Of a stretch of 64,000 nt of DNA, positions 8,416-17,277 are shown piece by piece. The notes below the pieces were generated by a model. The model was not told the DNA's origin and searched no databases. It saw only the letters and a list, made by a program, of their open reading frames with translations. Position 1 is the stretch's first letter, and the number at the start of each line of letters is the position of its first letter. The position numbers and the translations under genes were made by a program. Origin of the DNA: Limnohabitans sp. 2KL-1 (GTDB taxonomy: Bacteria; Pseudomonadota; Gammaproteobacteria; Burkholderiales; Burkholderiaceae_C); the NCBI RefSeq assembly GCF_003063435.1, contig NZ_NESL01000001.1, forward strand, positions 434,001-498,000. Reading direction: 5' to 3'.

Positions 8416-9366
8416 TTAAACCAAAGTCAGCCAGTGGGCGTACTTGGGGTTGCGACCATTGACGATGTCAAAGAACGCGGTCTGGATTTTCTCGGTGACC
8501 GGGCCACGGCTGCCCACATAGCCATCTTTGCCCAGCTCGATGCGGTCTAGTTCGCGGATGGGGGTCACTTCGGCAGCGGTGCCGGTGAAGAAGGCTTCGT
8601 CGGCGATGTAGACCTCGTCGCGGGTGATGCGCTTTTGCACGATCTCCAGGCCCAAATCTTTGGCGATGTGGAACACGGTGTTGCGGGTGATGCCGTTCAG
8701 GGCGCCAGCCGACAAATCGGGGGTGTAGATCACGCCGTCTTTGACCACAAAGATGTTTTCGCCAGCGCCTTCGGATACAAAGCCCGAGGTGTCCAGCAAC
8801 AGAGCTTCGTCGTAGCCTTCGTCGGTCACTTCCATGTTGGCCAGGATGGAGTTGGTGTAGTTGCTCACCGCCTTGGCCTGTGTCATGGTGATGTTGACGT
8901 GGTGGCGGGTGTAGCTCGAAGTTTTGACGCGGATGCCGCGCTTCATACCTTCTTCGCCCAAATAGGCACCCCAGGTCCAAGCTGCCACCATCAAGTGGAT
9001 GGTGTTGCCTTTGGGGCTGACGCCCAATTTCTTGTCGCCAATCCAAGTCAGTGGGCGGATGTAGCCGCTTTCGAGTTGGTTCTCACGGACTACGTCGCGT
9101 TGGGCTTGGTTCACTTGATCTTTGGTGAACGGGATGGCCATGCGCAGGATCTTGGCGCTGTTGAACAGGCGGTCGGTGTGCTCTTGCAGGCGGAAGATGG
9201 CGGTGCCTTGCTCGGTTTTGTAAGCGCGCACGCCTTCAAAAGCGCCGCAGCCGTAGTGCAAGGTGTGGCTCAGCACATGGATCTTGGCATCGCGCCAATC
9301 GACCATCTGGCCGTCCATCCAGATTTTGCCGTCGCGGTCTGACATCGAAGGAATGACAACGCTCAT
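8416..9366 (-). CDS. ilvE: Branched-chain amino acid aminotransferase
   Basis: A 316-residue class IV PLP enzyme. It carries HYGCGAFEGVRAY near residue 35, the Schiff-base lysine in QAKAVSNYTNS, and SEGAGENIFVV plus GITRNTV, which hold the cofactor phosphate. It transaminates 2-oxo acids to Leu, Ile and Val. The start at 9366 was chosen because AAAGGA lies at good spacing upstream and because MSVVIPSMSDRDGKIWMDG matches the family start; an in-frame start ten codons earlier is less likely. Confidence 0.93.
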   Translation of the reverse strand: MSVVIPSMSDRDGKIWMDGQMVDWRDAKIHVLSHTLHYGCGAFEGVRAYKTEQGTAIFRLQEHTDRLFNSAKILRMAIPFTKDQVNQAQRDVVRENQLESGYIRPLTWIGDKKLGVSPKGNTIHLMVAAWTWGAYLGEEGMKRGIRVKTSSYTRHHVNITMTQAKAVSNYTNSILANMEVTDEGYDEALLLDTSGFVSEGAGENIFVVKDGVIYTPDLSAGALNGITRNTVFHIAKDLGLEIVQKRITRDEVYIADEAFFTGTAAEVTPIRELDRIELGKDGYVGSRGPVTEKIQTAFFDIVNGRNPKYAHWLTLV

Positions 9367-9458
9367 GAAAGTGTCCTTTAAAGAAGGTGCAATCAACAGT
9401 ACAAAAAAATGATTTTAAGGTCTCACGTTCGCCTGCAAGACGCCCGGGTGACCCAGAA

Positions 9459-9899
9459 TCAGCGGACGGTAGCCGCGGAGGCGGCCTGTTCAGCGATGTC
9501 GCTGTGTTCGGGCGCGGGGCGAGTCAGCGACCAGTCGGTCAGTTTGCCGCCCACAAAGGTGCAGGTCACATGCGATTGACCGGTGTCGGTCCAGCGAAAA
9601 ATCTCGGGCTGGGCGTCCTTTTCGGTCAGTAACTTACCCAGCGACCGCGTCATGGCGATGACGTGCATCAAGGTCGCGCCCTTTTTGAGCTTGGCGTTGA
9701 GCATCACCGCGCTGGCCACATGGCCGATGGGGCGGTTGGCCGCTTTTTTCAAGATGGTGACCATGCGTGTGAAGTGCAGCAAAACCCACATGATCACGCC
9801 GCCCGCGGCCAATGCAATGCCTGCCCACTGAAAGGCTTGCCAAGCCCCGACGGTGAACACGATGATGGCCAGCGGTGCGAGTATTTTGTTGAAATTCAT
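9459..9899 (-). CDS. Conserved hypothetical membrane protein
   Basis: A 146-residue protein from the ATG at 9899. Two closely spaced hydrophobic segments occupy about residues 6-45 (LAPLAIIVFTVGAWQAFQWA, then GIALAAGGVIMWVLLHF). A soluble C-terminal domain follows with no motif that I recognise. It lies between ilvE and radA on the same strand. I cannot name a function; the clear hydrophobic pattern and codon use support a real gene. Confidence 0.65.
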   Translation of the reverse strand: MNFNKILAPLAIIVFTVGAWQAFQWAGIALAAGGVIMWVLLHFTRMVTILKKAANRPIGHVASAVMLNAKLKKGATLMHVIAMTRSLGKLLTEKDAQPEIFRWTDTGQSHVTCTFVGGKLTDWSLTRPAPEHSDIAEQAASAATVR

Positions 9900-10052
9900 G
9901 GGCTGGATTTTGCCTTGTAAATGACGCAAGCTTCGCCGTTGGCGTTCGGGTGACCACGGACGCGATTCGGTGTCCTGCTACAGACACTCGGGGATGTCTG
10001 GCCCATTTCGGCAAGCCAGAAGCACGTTGGGCCGTCTTCACGGCGTGTTCGA

Positions 10053-11438
10053 TCAGTCCAGCCCACGCACCACCTGCATGGCCTCTTCAATCCGCTCGAC
10101 CGGGTAAATGGTCAAACCCTCAAAGGCCTTGTCGTTTTTCTTGGGCGCGTTGGCCTTGGGCACCACGGCCACTTTGAAGCCCAGCTTGGCGGCTTCTTTC
10201 AGGCGGTCTTGCCCACGAGGCGCGGGGCGCACTTCACCGGCCAGACCCACTTCGCCAAAGGCGATGAAGCCTTTGGGCAGTGGCTTGCCGCGCAGGCTGC
10301 TGGTGATCGCCAGCATCACCGCCAGGTCAGCCGCCGGTTCGCTGATGCGCACGCCGCCCACCGCGTTCACAAACACGTCCTGGTCCATACAGGCCACACC
10401 CGCATGGCGGTGCAGCACCGCCAGCAGCATGGCCAGGCGGTCGCGGTCCAGACCCACGCTCAAACGGCGGGGCGATGGGCCACCGCTGTCCACCAGGGCC
10501 TGAATTTCGACCAACAGCGGGCGCGTGCCCTCCAGCGTGACCATCACGCAGCTGCCGGGCACGGGCTCGGCATGCTGGCTCAAAAAGATGGCGCTCGGGT
10601 TGCTCACGCCCTTCAGGCCCTTTTCGGTCATGGCGAACACGCCGATCTCGTTGACGGCACCAAAGCGGTTTTTGATGGCGCGGATCAGGCGGAAGTTGGA
10701 GTGCGTGTCGCCCTCAAAGTAGAGCACCGTGTCCACCATGTGCTCCAGCACGCGGGGGCCGGCCAGCGCGCCTTCCTTGGTCACATGGCCGACCAGCACG
10801 ATGGTGGTGCCGGTCGATTTGGCGGTGCGCGTCAGGTGCGCCGCGCATTCGCGCACTTGCGCCACCGAGCCGGGGGCGCTGGTCAGTTGGTCCGAATACA
10901 CCGTCTGAATCGAGTCGATGATGGCGATGCCCGGCTGGCGCGCCTGCAAAGTGTGCAAGATCTTTTCAAGCTGAATTTCGGGCAGCACCGGCACCTGCGA
11001 GTCGGGCAGGCCGAGGCGTCTTGAGCGCATCGCCACTTGTGCGCCGCTTTCTTCACCCGTCACATAGAGGGTGTTCATGCCGCTGCGCTGCAGGGCATCG
11101 ACCGCTTGCAACAGCAAGGTCGATTTGCCGATGCCCGGGTCGCCGCCGATCAGCACCACGCCGCCTTCGACCATGCCCCCGCCCAGCACCCGGTCCAGCT
11201 CATCAATGCCAGTGGGGTGGCGCTCGAAGTCGGCTGCCTCGATCTGAGCCAGCGGCAGCACTTCGGAGGTGGGGGCCAGCGAGGCATGGACCGAGCCAAA
11301 GCGGTTTTTGCCGCCTGACGGTTCAGCCGAGGCTTCGATCAGGGTGTTCCAGGCGTTGCAGCTGGGGCATTTGCCCATCCAGCGGGCGCTGGTGCCGCCG
11401 CATTCGGTGCAAGTGAATATCGATTTGTCTTTGGCCAT
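10053..11438 (-). CDS. radA: DNA repair protein RadA
   Basis: A 461-residue protein, the normal length. The N-terminal C4 zinc finger reads CTECGGTSARWMGKCPSC. Walker A is GDPGIGKSTLL, the RadA-specific motif is KNRFGAVNEIGVF, and the C-terminal Lon-protease-like domain carries GGVRISEPAADLAVMLAI. RadA is a branch-migration helicase acting in recombinational repair. The gene is monocistronic-looking here. Confidence 0.96.
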   Translation of the reverse strand: MAKDKSIFTCTECGGTSARWMGKCPSCNAWNTLIEASAEPSGGKNRFGSVHASLAPTSEVLPLAQIEAADFERHPTGIDELDRVLGGGMVEGGVVLIGGDPGIGKSTLLLQAVDALQRSGMNTLYVTGEESGAQVAMRSRRLGLPDSQVPVLPEIQLEKILHTLQARQPGIAIIDSIQTVYSDQLTSAPGSVAQVRECAAHLTRTAKSTGTTIVLVGHVTKEGALAGPRVLEHMVDTVLYFEGDTHSNFRLIRAIKNRFGAVNEIGVFAMTEKGLKGVSNPSAIFLSQHAEPVPGSCVMVTLEGTRPLLVEIQALVDSGGPSPRRLSVGLDRDRLAMLLAVLHRHAGVACMDQDVFVNAVGGVRISEPAADLAVMLAITSSLRGKPLPKGFIAFGEVGLAGEVRPAPRGQDRLKEAAKLGFKVAVVPKANAPKKNDKAFEGLTIYPVERIEEAMQVVRGLD

Positions 11439-11533
11439 GCGGCGATTGTGCCTTTGCGGGGCATGGGAATGCGGCGCTCAACGGGTTATTGGTGGGCTGT
11501 TGGCGCCACAAACGCGGGTGCGCCGACACAGCT

Positions 11534-11563
11534 GGGCCTTACCGGGCCTTACCGGGCCTTCGC
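11534..11563. repeat. Short tandem decamer repeat
   Basis: GGGCCTTACC is repeated at 11534-11543 and 11544-11553, followed by a degenerate third unit (GGGCCTTCGC). It lies in the spacer between radA and the nitronate monooxygenase-like gene, just past the latter's stop. It is probably a slippage-prone simple repeat; no regulatory role is evident. Confidence 0.6.
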
Positions 11564-11567
11564 GGGC

Positions 11568-12620
11568 TTAAGCGGTGGCTTGCCAAGCGCGCACAAAGTC
11601 CTGTGTGATGTCCGCAGCGCCGAGGTGGCGTGTGCCGCAGGTGTTTTGCCCGGACCATAAAGGGGTGAAGTCGCTCGAACCCGCACTTTCTGCAGCGGCC
11701 CGAAGCGATGCGATGGCGGCTGTGGCCAGAGGAAATGCAGGCACCTGTGCGCCGATGGGCCCCAGTTCGCGCATGACGCGGTTGACAATGCCGCGCGCTG
11801 GTCGGCCGCTGAACAGGTTGGTCAATGCGGTGTGCTGCGCAGCGGGCGATTGCAGCGCGGCGCGGTGCAGGGCGCTGGTGGTGGCTTCATGGCTGCACAG
11901 ATAGGCCGTACCGATCTGCACGCCCGCAGCCCCCAGCATCTTGGCCGCCGTGATGCCCTGCGGGGTGGCGATGCCGCCTGCTGCGATCACCGGCACGCTG
12001 ACCGCTTGCACAATTTGCGGCAGCAGTGCGAACGTGCCGCACTGTGTGCTCAGGTCGTCGGTCAGGAACATGCCCCGGTGCCCACCGGCCTCCAGGCCTT
12101 GGGCGATCACGGCATCGGCCCCGTTCGCCTGCAGCCACAGCGCCTCTTGCACCGTGGTGGCCGAGGACAGTACCCGACTGCCCCAGCGCTTGACCCGTGC
12201 CAGCAGATCGGGCGCTGGCAAGCCGAAGTGGAAACTCACCACCGCAGGGCGAAAGGTTTCCAGCACGTCAGCACTTTCGTGATTGAACGGCACGCGGCCA
12301 GGTCCGGAAGGCATCTTCGTGGCGTCGAGGCCCCACTCGCGGTAATACGGGGCCAGGGCCTGGTGCCAGCGCGCTTCGCGTGCGGGGTCAGCTTGCGGCG
12401 GGACGTGGCAAAAAAAGTTGACGTTGTAAGAGCGAGCCGTCGCGGCTGTGAGGGCTTGCAGCTCGGTTTGCAGTGCATCCGGACTCAGCATGGCCGCAGG
12501 CAGCGAGCCCAGCCCCCCGGCCTTGCAAACCGCAAGGGCCAGGTGGTGGTTTTGCACACCCGCCATGGGGGCCTGAACGATGGGGGCATCCAGCCCCAGA
12601 GTGGAAAAAAATGAGTGCAT
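11568..12620 (-). CDS. Nitronate monooxygenase-like FMN enzyme
   Basis: About 350 residues from the ATG at 12620 (MHSFFSTLGLDAPIVQAPMAG). The family patterns are visible: IVQAPMAGV at the start, QGLEAGGHRGMF, VIAAGGIATPQG and GAAGVQIGTAYL, which form the FMN-phosphate site of the 2-nitropropane dioxygenase barrel. Family members oxidise alkyl nitronates such as propionate-3-nitronate. Some are enoyl reductases of the FabK type, so the exact reaction is uncertain. Confidence 0.85.
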   Translation of the reverse strand: MHSFFSTLGLDAPIVQAPMAGVQNHHLALAVCKAGGLGSLPAAMLSPDALQTELQALTAATARSYNVNFFCHVPPQADPAREARWHQALAPYYREWGLDATKMPSGPGRVPFNHESADVLETFRPAVVSFHFGLPAPDLLARVKRWGSRVLSSATTVQEALWLQANGADAVIAQGLEAGGHRGMFLTDDLSTQCGTFALLPQIVQAVSVPVIAAGGIATPQGITAAKMLGAAGVQIGTAYLCSHEATTSALHRAALQSPAAQHTALTNLFSGRPARGIVNRVMRELGPIGAQVPAFPLATAAIASLRAAAESAGSSDFTPLWSGQNTCGTRHLGAADITQDFVRAWQATA

Positions 12621-12688
12621 GGCTGGAATGTACCGCCATTGCCCCGGGCTCATGCCGCCATCACGGCCAGTCGTGTTGCCCGGCGTTT

Positions 12689-15370
12689 TCAGCGCTCGGG
12701 CGCTGTCGCCGCTTCTTGTGACAAGAGGCGTTTGATTTCAAGCCGCAGGGCCTCCAAGGCTATGGGTTTGGACACATAGCCATCCATGCCCGATGCCATG
12801 TAGCGCTCCCGGTCACCTTTGAGTGCGTTGGCGGTGACCGCAATGATGGGGGTGCGATTTTTTTGCTCGCTTTTTTCCATGCCCCGGATGACTTCTGTGG
12901 CTTCAACACCACCCATCTCGGGCATCTGGATGTCCATCAGAATCAGGTCAAAATGGCTGTGCGTGCAAGCTTCAATGGCTTCGATCCCGTTGTTGGCAAT
13001 GACCACTTCATAGCCCATGCGGCTGAGCAAAATGGTCTCCAGTGTCTGGTTGATGGGCGTATCTTCCACCAGCAAGACGCGTTGCGGACTGGCCAGCGTG
13101 CTGGGCGGTGGGGTCGTTTCCTCGCGGTCATCTTGGGTGGGGTCGGTCAGCTGGTTGAGCAGGGCGATCAATTCATGGGCGTCGATGGGCTTGACCAGAA
13201 AACCTTGAATGGCCAAGGGTTCCAGCTGTTCCTGGCTGGTTTGCTCGCTCAAGGCGCCCATCATGATGATGGCCATGCGCTCGGGCGGGCAGGTTTGACG
13301 CAGTTGGACGGCCAGTGCGTAACCGTCAATGTCCGGCATGTTGACATCGATCAGTGCACAGCGAGCCTGGGCCAGTTGAGGCGAGTGCAGCGCCTGCGCC
13401 GCCCCATCGACGGCGGCCGGATTCAGTCCCAGAGAAGACAACTGTTGGCTCAGCACACGGCGGCAACTGGCGTTGTCGTCCACCACCAGGATGGTTTGTC
13501 CAGCCAGCTGGTGTGGCATGTCTTGCAGGCCCACGGTGGAGGTGCTGGCCGTTTGCAGATGCACGCCAAAGCTGAAGGTGCTCCCATGTCCCAGCTGGCT
13601 GCTCACCTGGATGTCTCCACCCATCATTTGTACCAGGCTGCGGCTGATCGCCAAGCCCAGACCCGAACCACCAAAACGCCGCACGGTGCTGGAGTCTGCC
13701 TGGGTGAACACGTCAAAGATGAGCGCTTGCTTGTCTGGCGCAATGCCAATGCCCGTGTCCTTGATTGAAAACTCCAACCAGACACCGTCAGGGCTGGGCG
13801 GGGCGGACATGGGTTTGACACTGAGCAAAATCTCGCCCTTGGCCGTGAACTTGATGGCATTGCCCAGCAAGTTGGTGATCACCTGCTGCAGTCGCAAAGG
13901 ATCACCGATGACCTGGTCCGGTACCTTGCAGGCCATGTCGCAAAGCAGTTCCAGCTCTTTCTCGCTGGCGCGCAAGGACAGCGTGCGTGTGGCTTGCCGG
14001 ATCAGGCTGTGCAAAGAAAACGGGTGAGGGTCGAGGCTGAGTTTGCGCGCTTCAATTTTGGAAAAGTCCAGAATGTCATTGATCACCGCCAGCAGGGAAT
14101 TGGCCGAGGTGGCCACCATGTCCAGGTAGCTTTTTTGCTCGGCTGTCATGCGTGTTTGCAGGCACAGCTCGGTCATGCCCAAAATCCCGTTCATGGGGGT
14201 GCGGATCTCATGGCTCATATTGGCCAGAAAATGGCTTTTCGATGCATTGGCCGCCTGCGCTGCATCGCGCGCCAGGGACAGGTCTTTTTCGGCATGAATG
14301 CGGGCTTTGACAAACTCGTTGAAGGCCTGCGTGACGGTCTGGATCTCATGCCCGCCTCGTTGCGCAATGGGGGCGACCGTTTGGCCATCGCGCATTTTTT
14401 CTGCCGTGTGGTGCATGGCCCGCGCCAACAGGCCCAAAGGTCTGACGAGTCTTCCCACAAATGTCCACAGCAGCGGCGTCATGACCAGCAGCAACATGAC
14501 GCTGACGCCCACCATTTTCTGCAGCAATTGCTCGATGGGGGCAAATGCTTCGGCTGAGGGCACCACCGAGGCGACGATCCAGTCGGTGGCCTCGAGTTTC
14601 TTGAAGGTGAACAAGCCTTTGAGTCCCCGTGTGGTGTAGCCCTCTTGCGTGCCCTCAAAGCCATTCATGGCATTTTCAAAAGGAATGTTCCCGCTGTTGG
14701 GGGGCACTTTCTTGAAAATCAGTTCGGTGTCCGGGTGGGCGATGCGCAAGCGGTCTTGCGTGACCAGATAGTAGTAACCGGTTTCACCGTTTTTGCGCGT
14801 CGCAATCGAGCCCAGCAAGTTGGGCTTGTAGAGGTTGAGCACCCCGCCCATGATGCCGATGAGTTGGTCGTTGCTGTCCCGAATGGGCACCGCCACGACC
14901 ACAATGGGCTGCAACGTGGCTTTGCCCAGAATCGGTTTGGAGATCACCGGCTGACCGGTCTTGATCACGCCCTGAATGTAGTCCCGGCTTGACATGTCCA
15001 GTGTCCTGCGACCAGGCTTGATGGGCCAGTCCACCAACAAAACGCCTTTTGCGTCAAAGATGTAAAGGTCGTCATAAACCGTGAGCAGAGCTTGTTCTCG
15101 CTGGAGAAATTTTTCCAACGGTCCCAATTCGGTCATGGTGACCATGGGCGCACTTGCCGCCACATTGGCGAGCATGCTGACGCGGTCCTGGAGCATTTCG
15201 TCCAGGTGCTTGGCGAAATCTGTCAATTGGCGGAACTCGTGCGTTTCAATCCGCTGCACGATGTCTGCGCGCATCACATAAAACTGCAAACCCAGTTGAG
15301 CGAACAGCAACAAAAAGGCCATGGCCATGGCACTCAGGGACAGTTGGATTTTGATGCTGAGGTTTTTCAT
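12689..15370 (-). CDS. Hybrid sensor histidine kinase with two receiver domains
   Basis: An 893-residue protein from 15370 (MKNLSIKIQLSLS). A first membrane helix (about 14-34) and a large periplasmic dCache-type sensor (about 40-290) are followed by a second helix (VSVMLLLVMTPLLWTFVG) and HAMP. Then come HisKA with HFLANMSHEIRTPMNGILGM, the ATPase domain (GSGLGLAISRSLVQMMGG), and two receivers. Receiver 1 has ILVVDDNASCRRVL and the acceptor D in LIDVNMPDIDG; receiver 2 has VLLVEDTPINQ and LMDIQMPEMGG. There is no Hpt domain, so phosphotransfer must use a separate partner. The PDC/dCache type suggests sensing of a small organic ligand. Confidence 0.92.
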   Translation of the reverse strand: MKNLSIKIQLSLSAMAMAFLLLFAQLGLQFYVMRADIVQRIETHEFRQLTDFAKHLDEMLQDRVSMLANVAASAPMVTMTELGPLEKFLQREQALLTVYDDLYIFDAKGVLLVDWPIKPGRRTLDMSSRDYIQGVIKTGQPVISKPILGKATLQPIVVVAVPIRDSNDQLIGIMGGVLNLYKPNLLGSIATRKNGETGYYYLVTQDRLRIAHPDTELIFKKVPPNSGNIPFENAMNGFEGTQEGYTTRGLKGLFTFKKLEATDWIVASVVPSAEAFAPIEQLLQKMVGVSVMLLLVMTPLLWTFVGRLVRPLGLLARAMHHTAEKMRDGQTVAPIAQRGGHEIQTVTQAFNEFVKARIHAEKDLSLARDAAQAANASKSHFLANMSHEIRTPMNGILGMTELCLQTRMTAEQKSYLDMVATSANSLLAVINDILDFSKIEARKLSLDPHPFSLHSLIRQATRTLSLRASEKELELLCDMACKVPDQVIGDPLRLQQVITNLLGNAIKFTAKGEILLSVKPMSAPPSPDGVWLEFSIKDTGIGIAPDKQALIFDVFTQADSSTVRRFGGSGLGLAISRSLVQMMGGDIQVSSQLGHGSTFSFGVHLQTASTSTVGLQDMPHQLAGQTILVVDDNASCRRVLSQQLSSLGLNPAAVDGAAQALHSPQLAQARCALIDVNMPDIDGYALAVQLRQTCPPERMAIIMMGALSEQTSQEQLEPLAIQGFLVKPIDAHELIALLNQLTDPTQDDREETTPPPSTLASPQRVLLVEDTPINQTLETILLSRMGYEVVIANNGIEAIEACTHSHFDLILMDIQMPEMGGVEATEVIRGMEKSEQKNRTPIIAVTANALKGDRERYMASGMDGYVSKPIALEALRLEIKRLLSQEAATAPER

Positions 15371-16084
15371 GGGTCTTTGTTGCCTCTGAATGGTCCCGCA
15401 AGCCGGCGTTTGGGCCATCCAGAGGGCTGAAGTGCGCCGCATGGCGCAACGCGCCTAGGATTGCGCGTGATTCTAGTCTTGCAAGTGTTTATGCAAATAC
15501 TTAATAGTTCATATTTGGCATTTTTCAACATGCCAACAGTCGTTTTGAGGGGTGGGTGTCGAGTCTCCCTAAGTTTTGAACCGCACGTATAGGTCCGACA
15601 ACCACTTAGCCGCATCAAAAAAATCAAATCTGAACTGCGATTCCATCAAAAGTTGAATTTTTAGTAAAAATTCTCATTAACTTCTGAATGATTGGATGTG
15701 CGGTTTGAGTTGACTGAAGAGTCGGCTATGCAGCGGGAGCCATCGACTTAATAAGTCTGTTGGCTGGCAGCTACCGGCCAACAGCAGTCACTCGAACTCA
15801 CTCGTGCCTGTTTCGTATGCTGACACCGTTTTCAAGTGACCAACTGACCATGGCAAACATTTCCACAGAACAAATTGAACCACCAGCCAATAAAGCGGTC
15901 GGTACTCAAGATATCCCCACGAGTTGTTTCACGCCTCGTTAAACCATGTTGCGCTTCGCACTTGAATTTGCTCTGCCATTTCGGTCATAGGGTAGGTGGA
16001 TGGGCAGTTCTCCAAACTCGCCCTTGTGCGTCTTCTTGCTCTTGCCGTTTCCGGTGTTGCCCTTGCTCCTGTTGACCAATCAGC
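15371..16084. other. Gene-poor AT-rich stretch
   Basis: About 700 bases with no convincing gene on either strand. The part from 15480 to 15930 is clearly more AT-rich than flanking genes. Only very short, motif-free open frames are present. It contains the upstream region of the hybrid kinase and separates core genes from the catabolic block, next to a probable transposase scrap, so it may be an old insertion junction. Confidence 0.5.
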
Positions 16085-16233
16085 ACGGGAATTTTTTTTG
16101 TATCCGTAGCGGCTTTCTCATAGATGGCGAGGATCCTGGGCTCCATGGTGCTTTGTGGGTTTTCTAGCTTAGCAACGTGACACTGGTGATAGAACGTGCT
16201 ACTCGCCAAGCCTGCTATGTGTACAAAGAAGTG
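16085..16233 (-). pseudogene. Remnant of IS3-family transposase OrfB (N-terminal part)
   Basis: Read on the minus strand, the frame gives HIAGLASSTFYHQ, then KLENPQS, then RILAIYEKA. This follows the HTH_21 pattern at the start of IS3-family OrfB proteins (xAGLxRSTFYYxxxxLxKPDxxxxxxKxRIxxIYxx). A stop codon lies just upstream and homology fades after about 45 residues, so no complete element remains. The match is by eye and short, so confidence is moderate. Confidence 0.4.
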
Positions 16234-16258
16234 GGCGTTGTTTCAGTCGGGTGGGAAT

Positions 16259-17170
16259 TCAGTCGCTTACCGGTGCTCGCGCCTTGCGCGCCTGGGCAAG
16301 CAACCATCGCTTGAAGAGCATCACCTTCTTGTCTCGCTCAGCGCCTTGGGGATGCAGCATGTAGTGGCGACGATCGAATTCATACGACTGCGGTAAGGCC
16401 TTGATCAGGCGACATGATTCGAGCTCGGGAGCAACCAGGAACTCTGGCACAAGTGCATACCCTAAACCGGAGACCGCTGCCTCTGCCAATGTCAAGAGCT
16501 GCTGGAATCTCCTCGATCGGTCTAAGGGCTCAGTAGGTAACTGGAAATGCTCAAAGAAGTCTTGCCACAGGTCATGTGCGCCGCCCGTGTAGGCCAAAAG
16601 GGGCTTGTCAAGCAAGTCCTCCAGCTTTTCCAGCGGGCCATGCTGCTTAAGCAATGATGGGGCGCACACGACGGCCAGTGACGCTTGCAGCGGCAGCGGG
16701 GTTGCGACCAGGCCAGGCCAGGGACCCGTACCGTAGCGCACCCAGACAGTGGCTGGATCAGCACGCTCGCCCCCATCCAGGTGGTTGCTAATGAAGTTCA
16801 ACCGAATGTTGGGGTGCTGCTTCTGGAAATCTGGCAGTCGCGGCACCAGCCAGCGGGCAGCAAAGGCGGGATTCATACCGACGTTGAGACCTTGTTCCTC
16901 GGCCTTTCCCCGGATTTTTTGACCCGCCCGGGCGATACGCTCCAGCGCCGGGCTGATTTCGCGGTGATAAGCCTGACCTTCGGGAGTGAGCGTGATCACC
17001 CGCCCTTGGCGATGGAAGAGAAGCAGTTGGAGATCGTCTTCAAGCGTTTGCACCATGCGACTGACAGCGCTTTGGGTGACATGCAGCGCCTCAGCAGCGG
17101 CGGTGAGGCTTTTGTAACGCACAGCGGCATCGAAGTAATGCACGGCCTTGAGAGAGGGTAGGCGTTCCAT
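16259..17170 (-). CDS. LysR-family regulator, GcvA-like
   Basis: A 303-residue protein from the ATG at 17170 (MERLPSLKAVHYFDAAVRYKS). The N-terminal helix-turn-helix is at about residues 18-40 (SLTAAAEALHVTQSAVSRMVQTLE), followed by a periplasmic-binding-type effector domain. The start and DLQLLLFHRQGRVITLTPEG resemble the GcvA subgroup. It is divergent from the monooxygenase gene at 17278 with 107 bases between, the classic LysR arrangement, so it probably controls that catabolic block in response to its substrate. Confidence 0.88.
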   Translation of the reverse strand: MERLPSLKAVHYFDAAVRYKSLTAAAEALHVTQSAVSRMVQTLEDDLQLLLFHRQGRVITLTPEGQAYHREISPALERIARAGQKIRGKAEEQGLNVGMNPAFAARWLVPRLPDFQKQHPNIRLNFISNHLDGGERADPATVWVRYGTGPWPGLVATPLPLQASLAVVCAPSLLKQHGPLEKLEDLLDKPLLAYTGGAHDLWQDFFEHFQLPTEPLDRSRRFQQLLTLAEAAVSGLGYALVPEFLVAPELESCRLIKALPQSYEFDRRHYMLHPQGAERDKKVMLFKRWLLAQARKARAPVSD

Positions 17171-17197
17171 CAGATCAATTTTACATGAGAAAAACGC

Positions 17198-17214
17198 ATA
17201 CATGCAGCATGAAT
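17198..17214. promoter_or_regulatory. Imperfect palindrome in LysR/monooxygenase intergenic region
   Basis: ATACATGCAGCATGAAT is symmetrical at 7 of 8 paired positions about a central A. It lies between the LysR start (17170) and the monooxygenase start (17278), where a LysR operator is expected. Confidence 0.4.
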
Positions 17215-17277
17215 GTCGTTTGTCTAGGCAACCCCGCGCGCCTAAAGTTCAAAGTGTTCATTAATCAGGAGACAAGC

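Noticed and set aside
11534-11563. Tandem repeat considered as CRISPR
   Set aside because: Units are 10 bases with no spacers; it is a simple tandem repeat.
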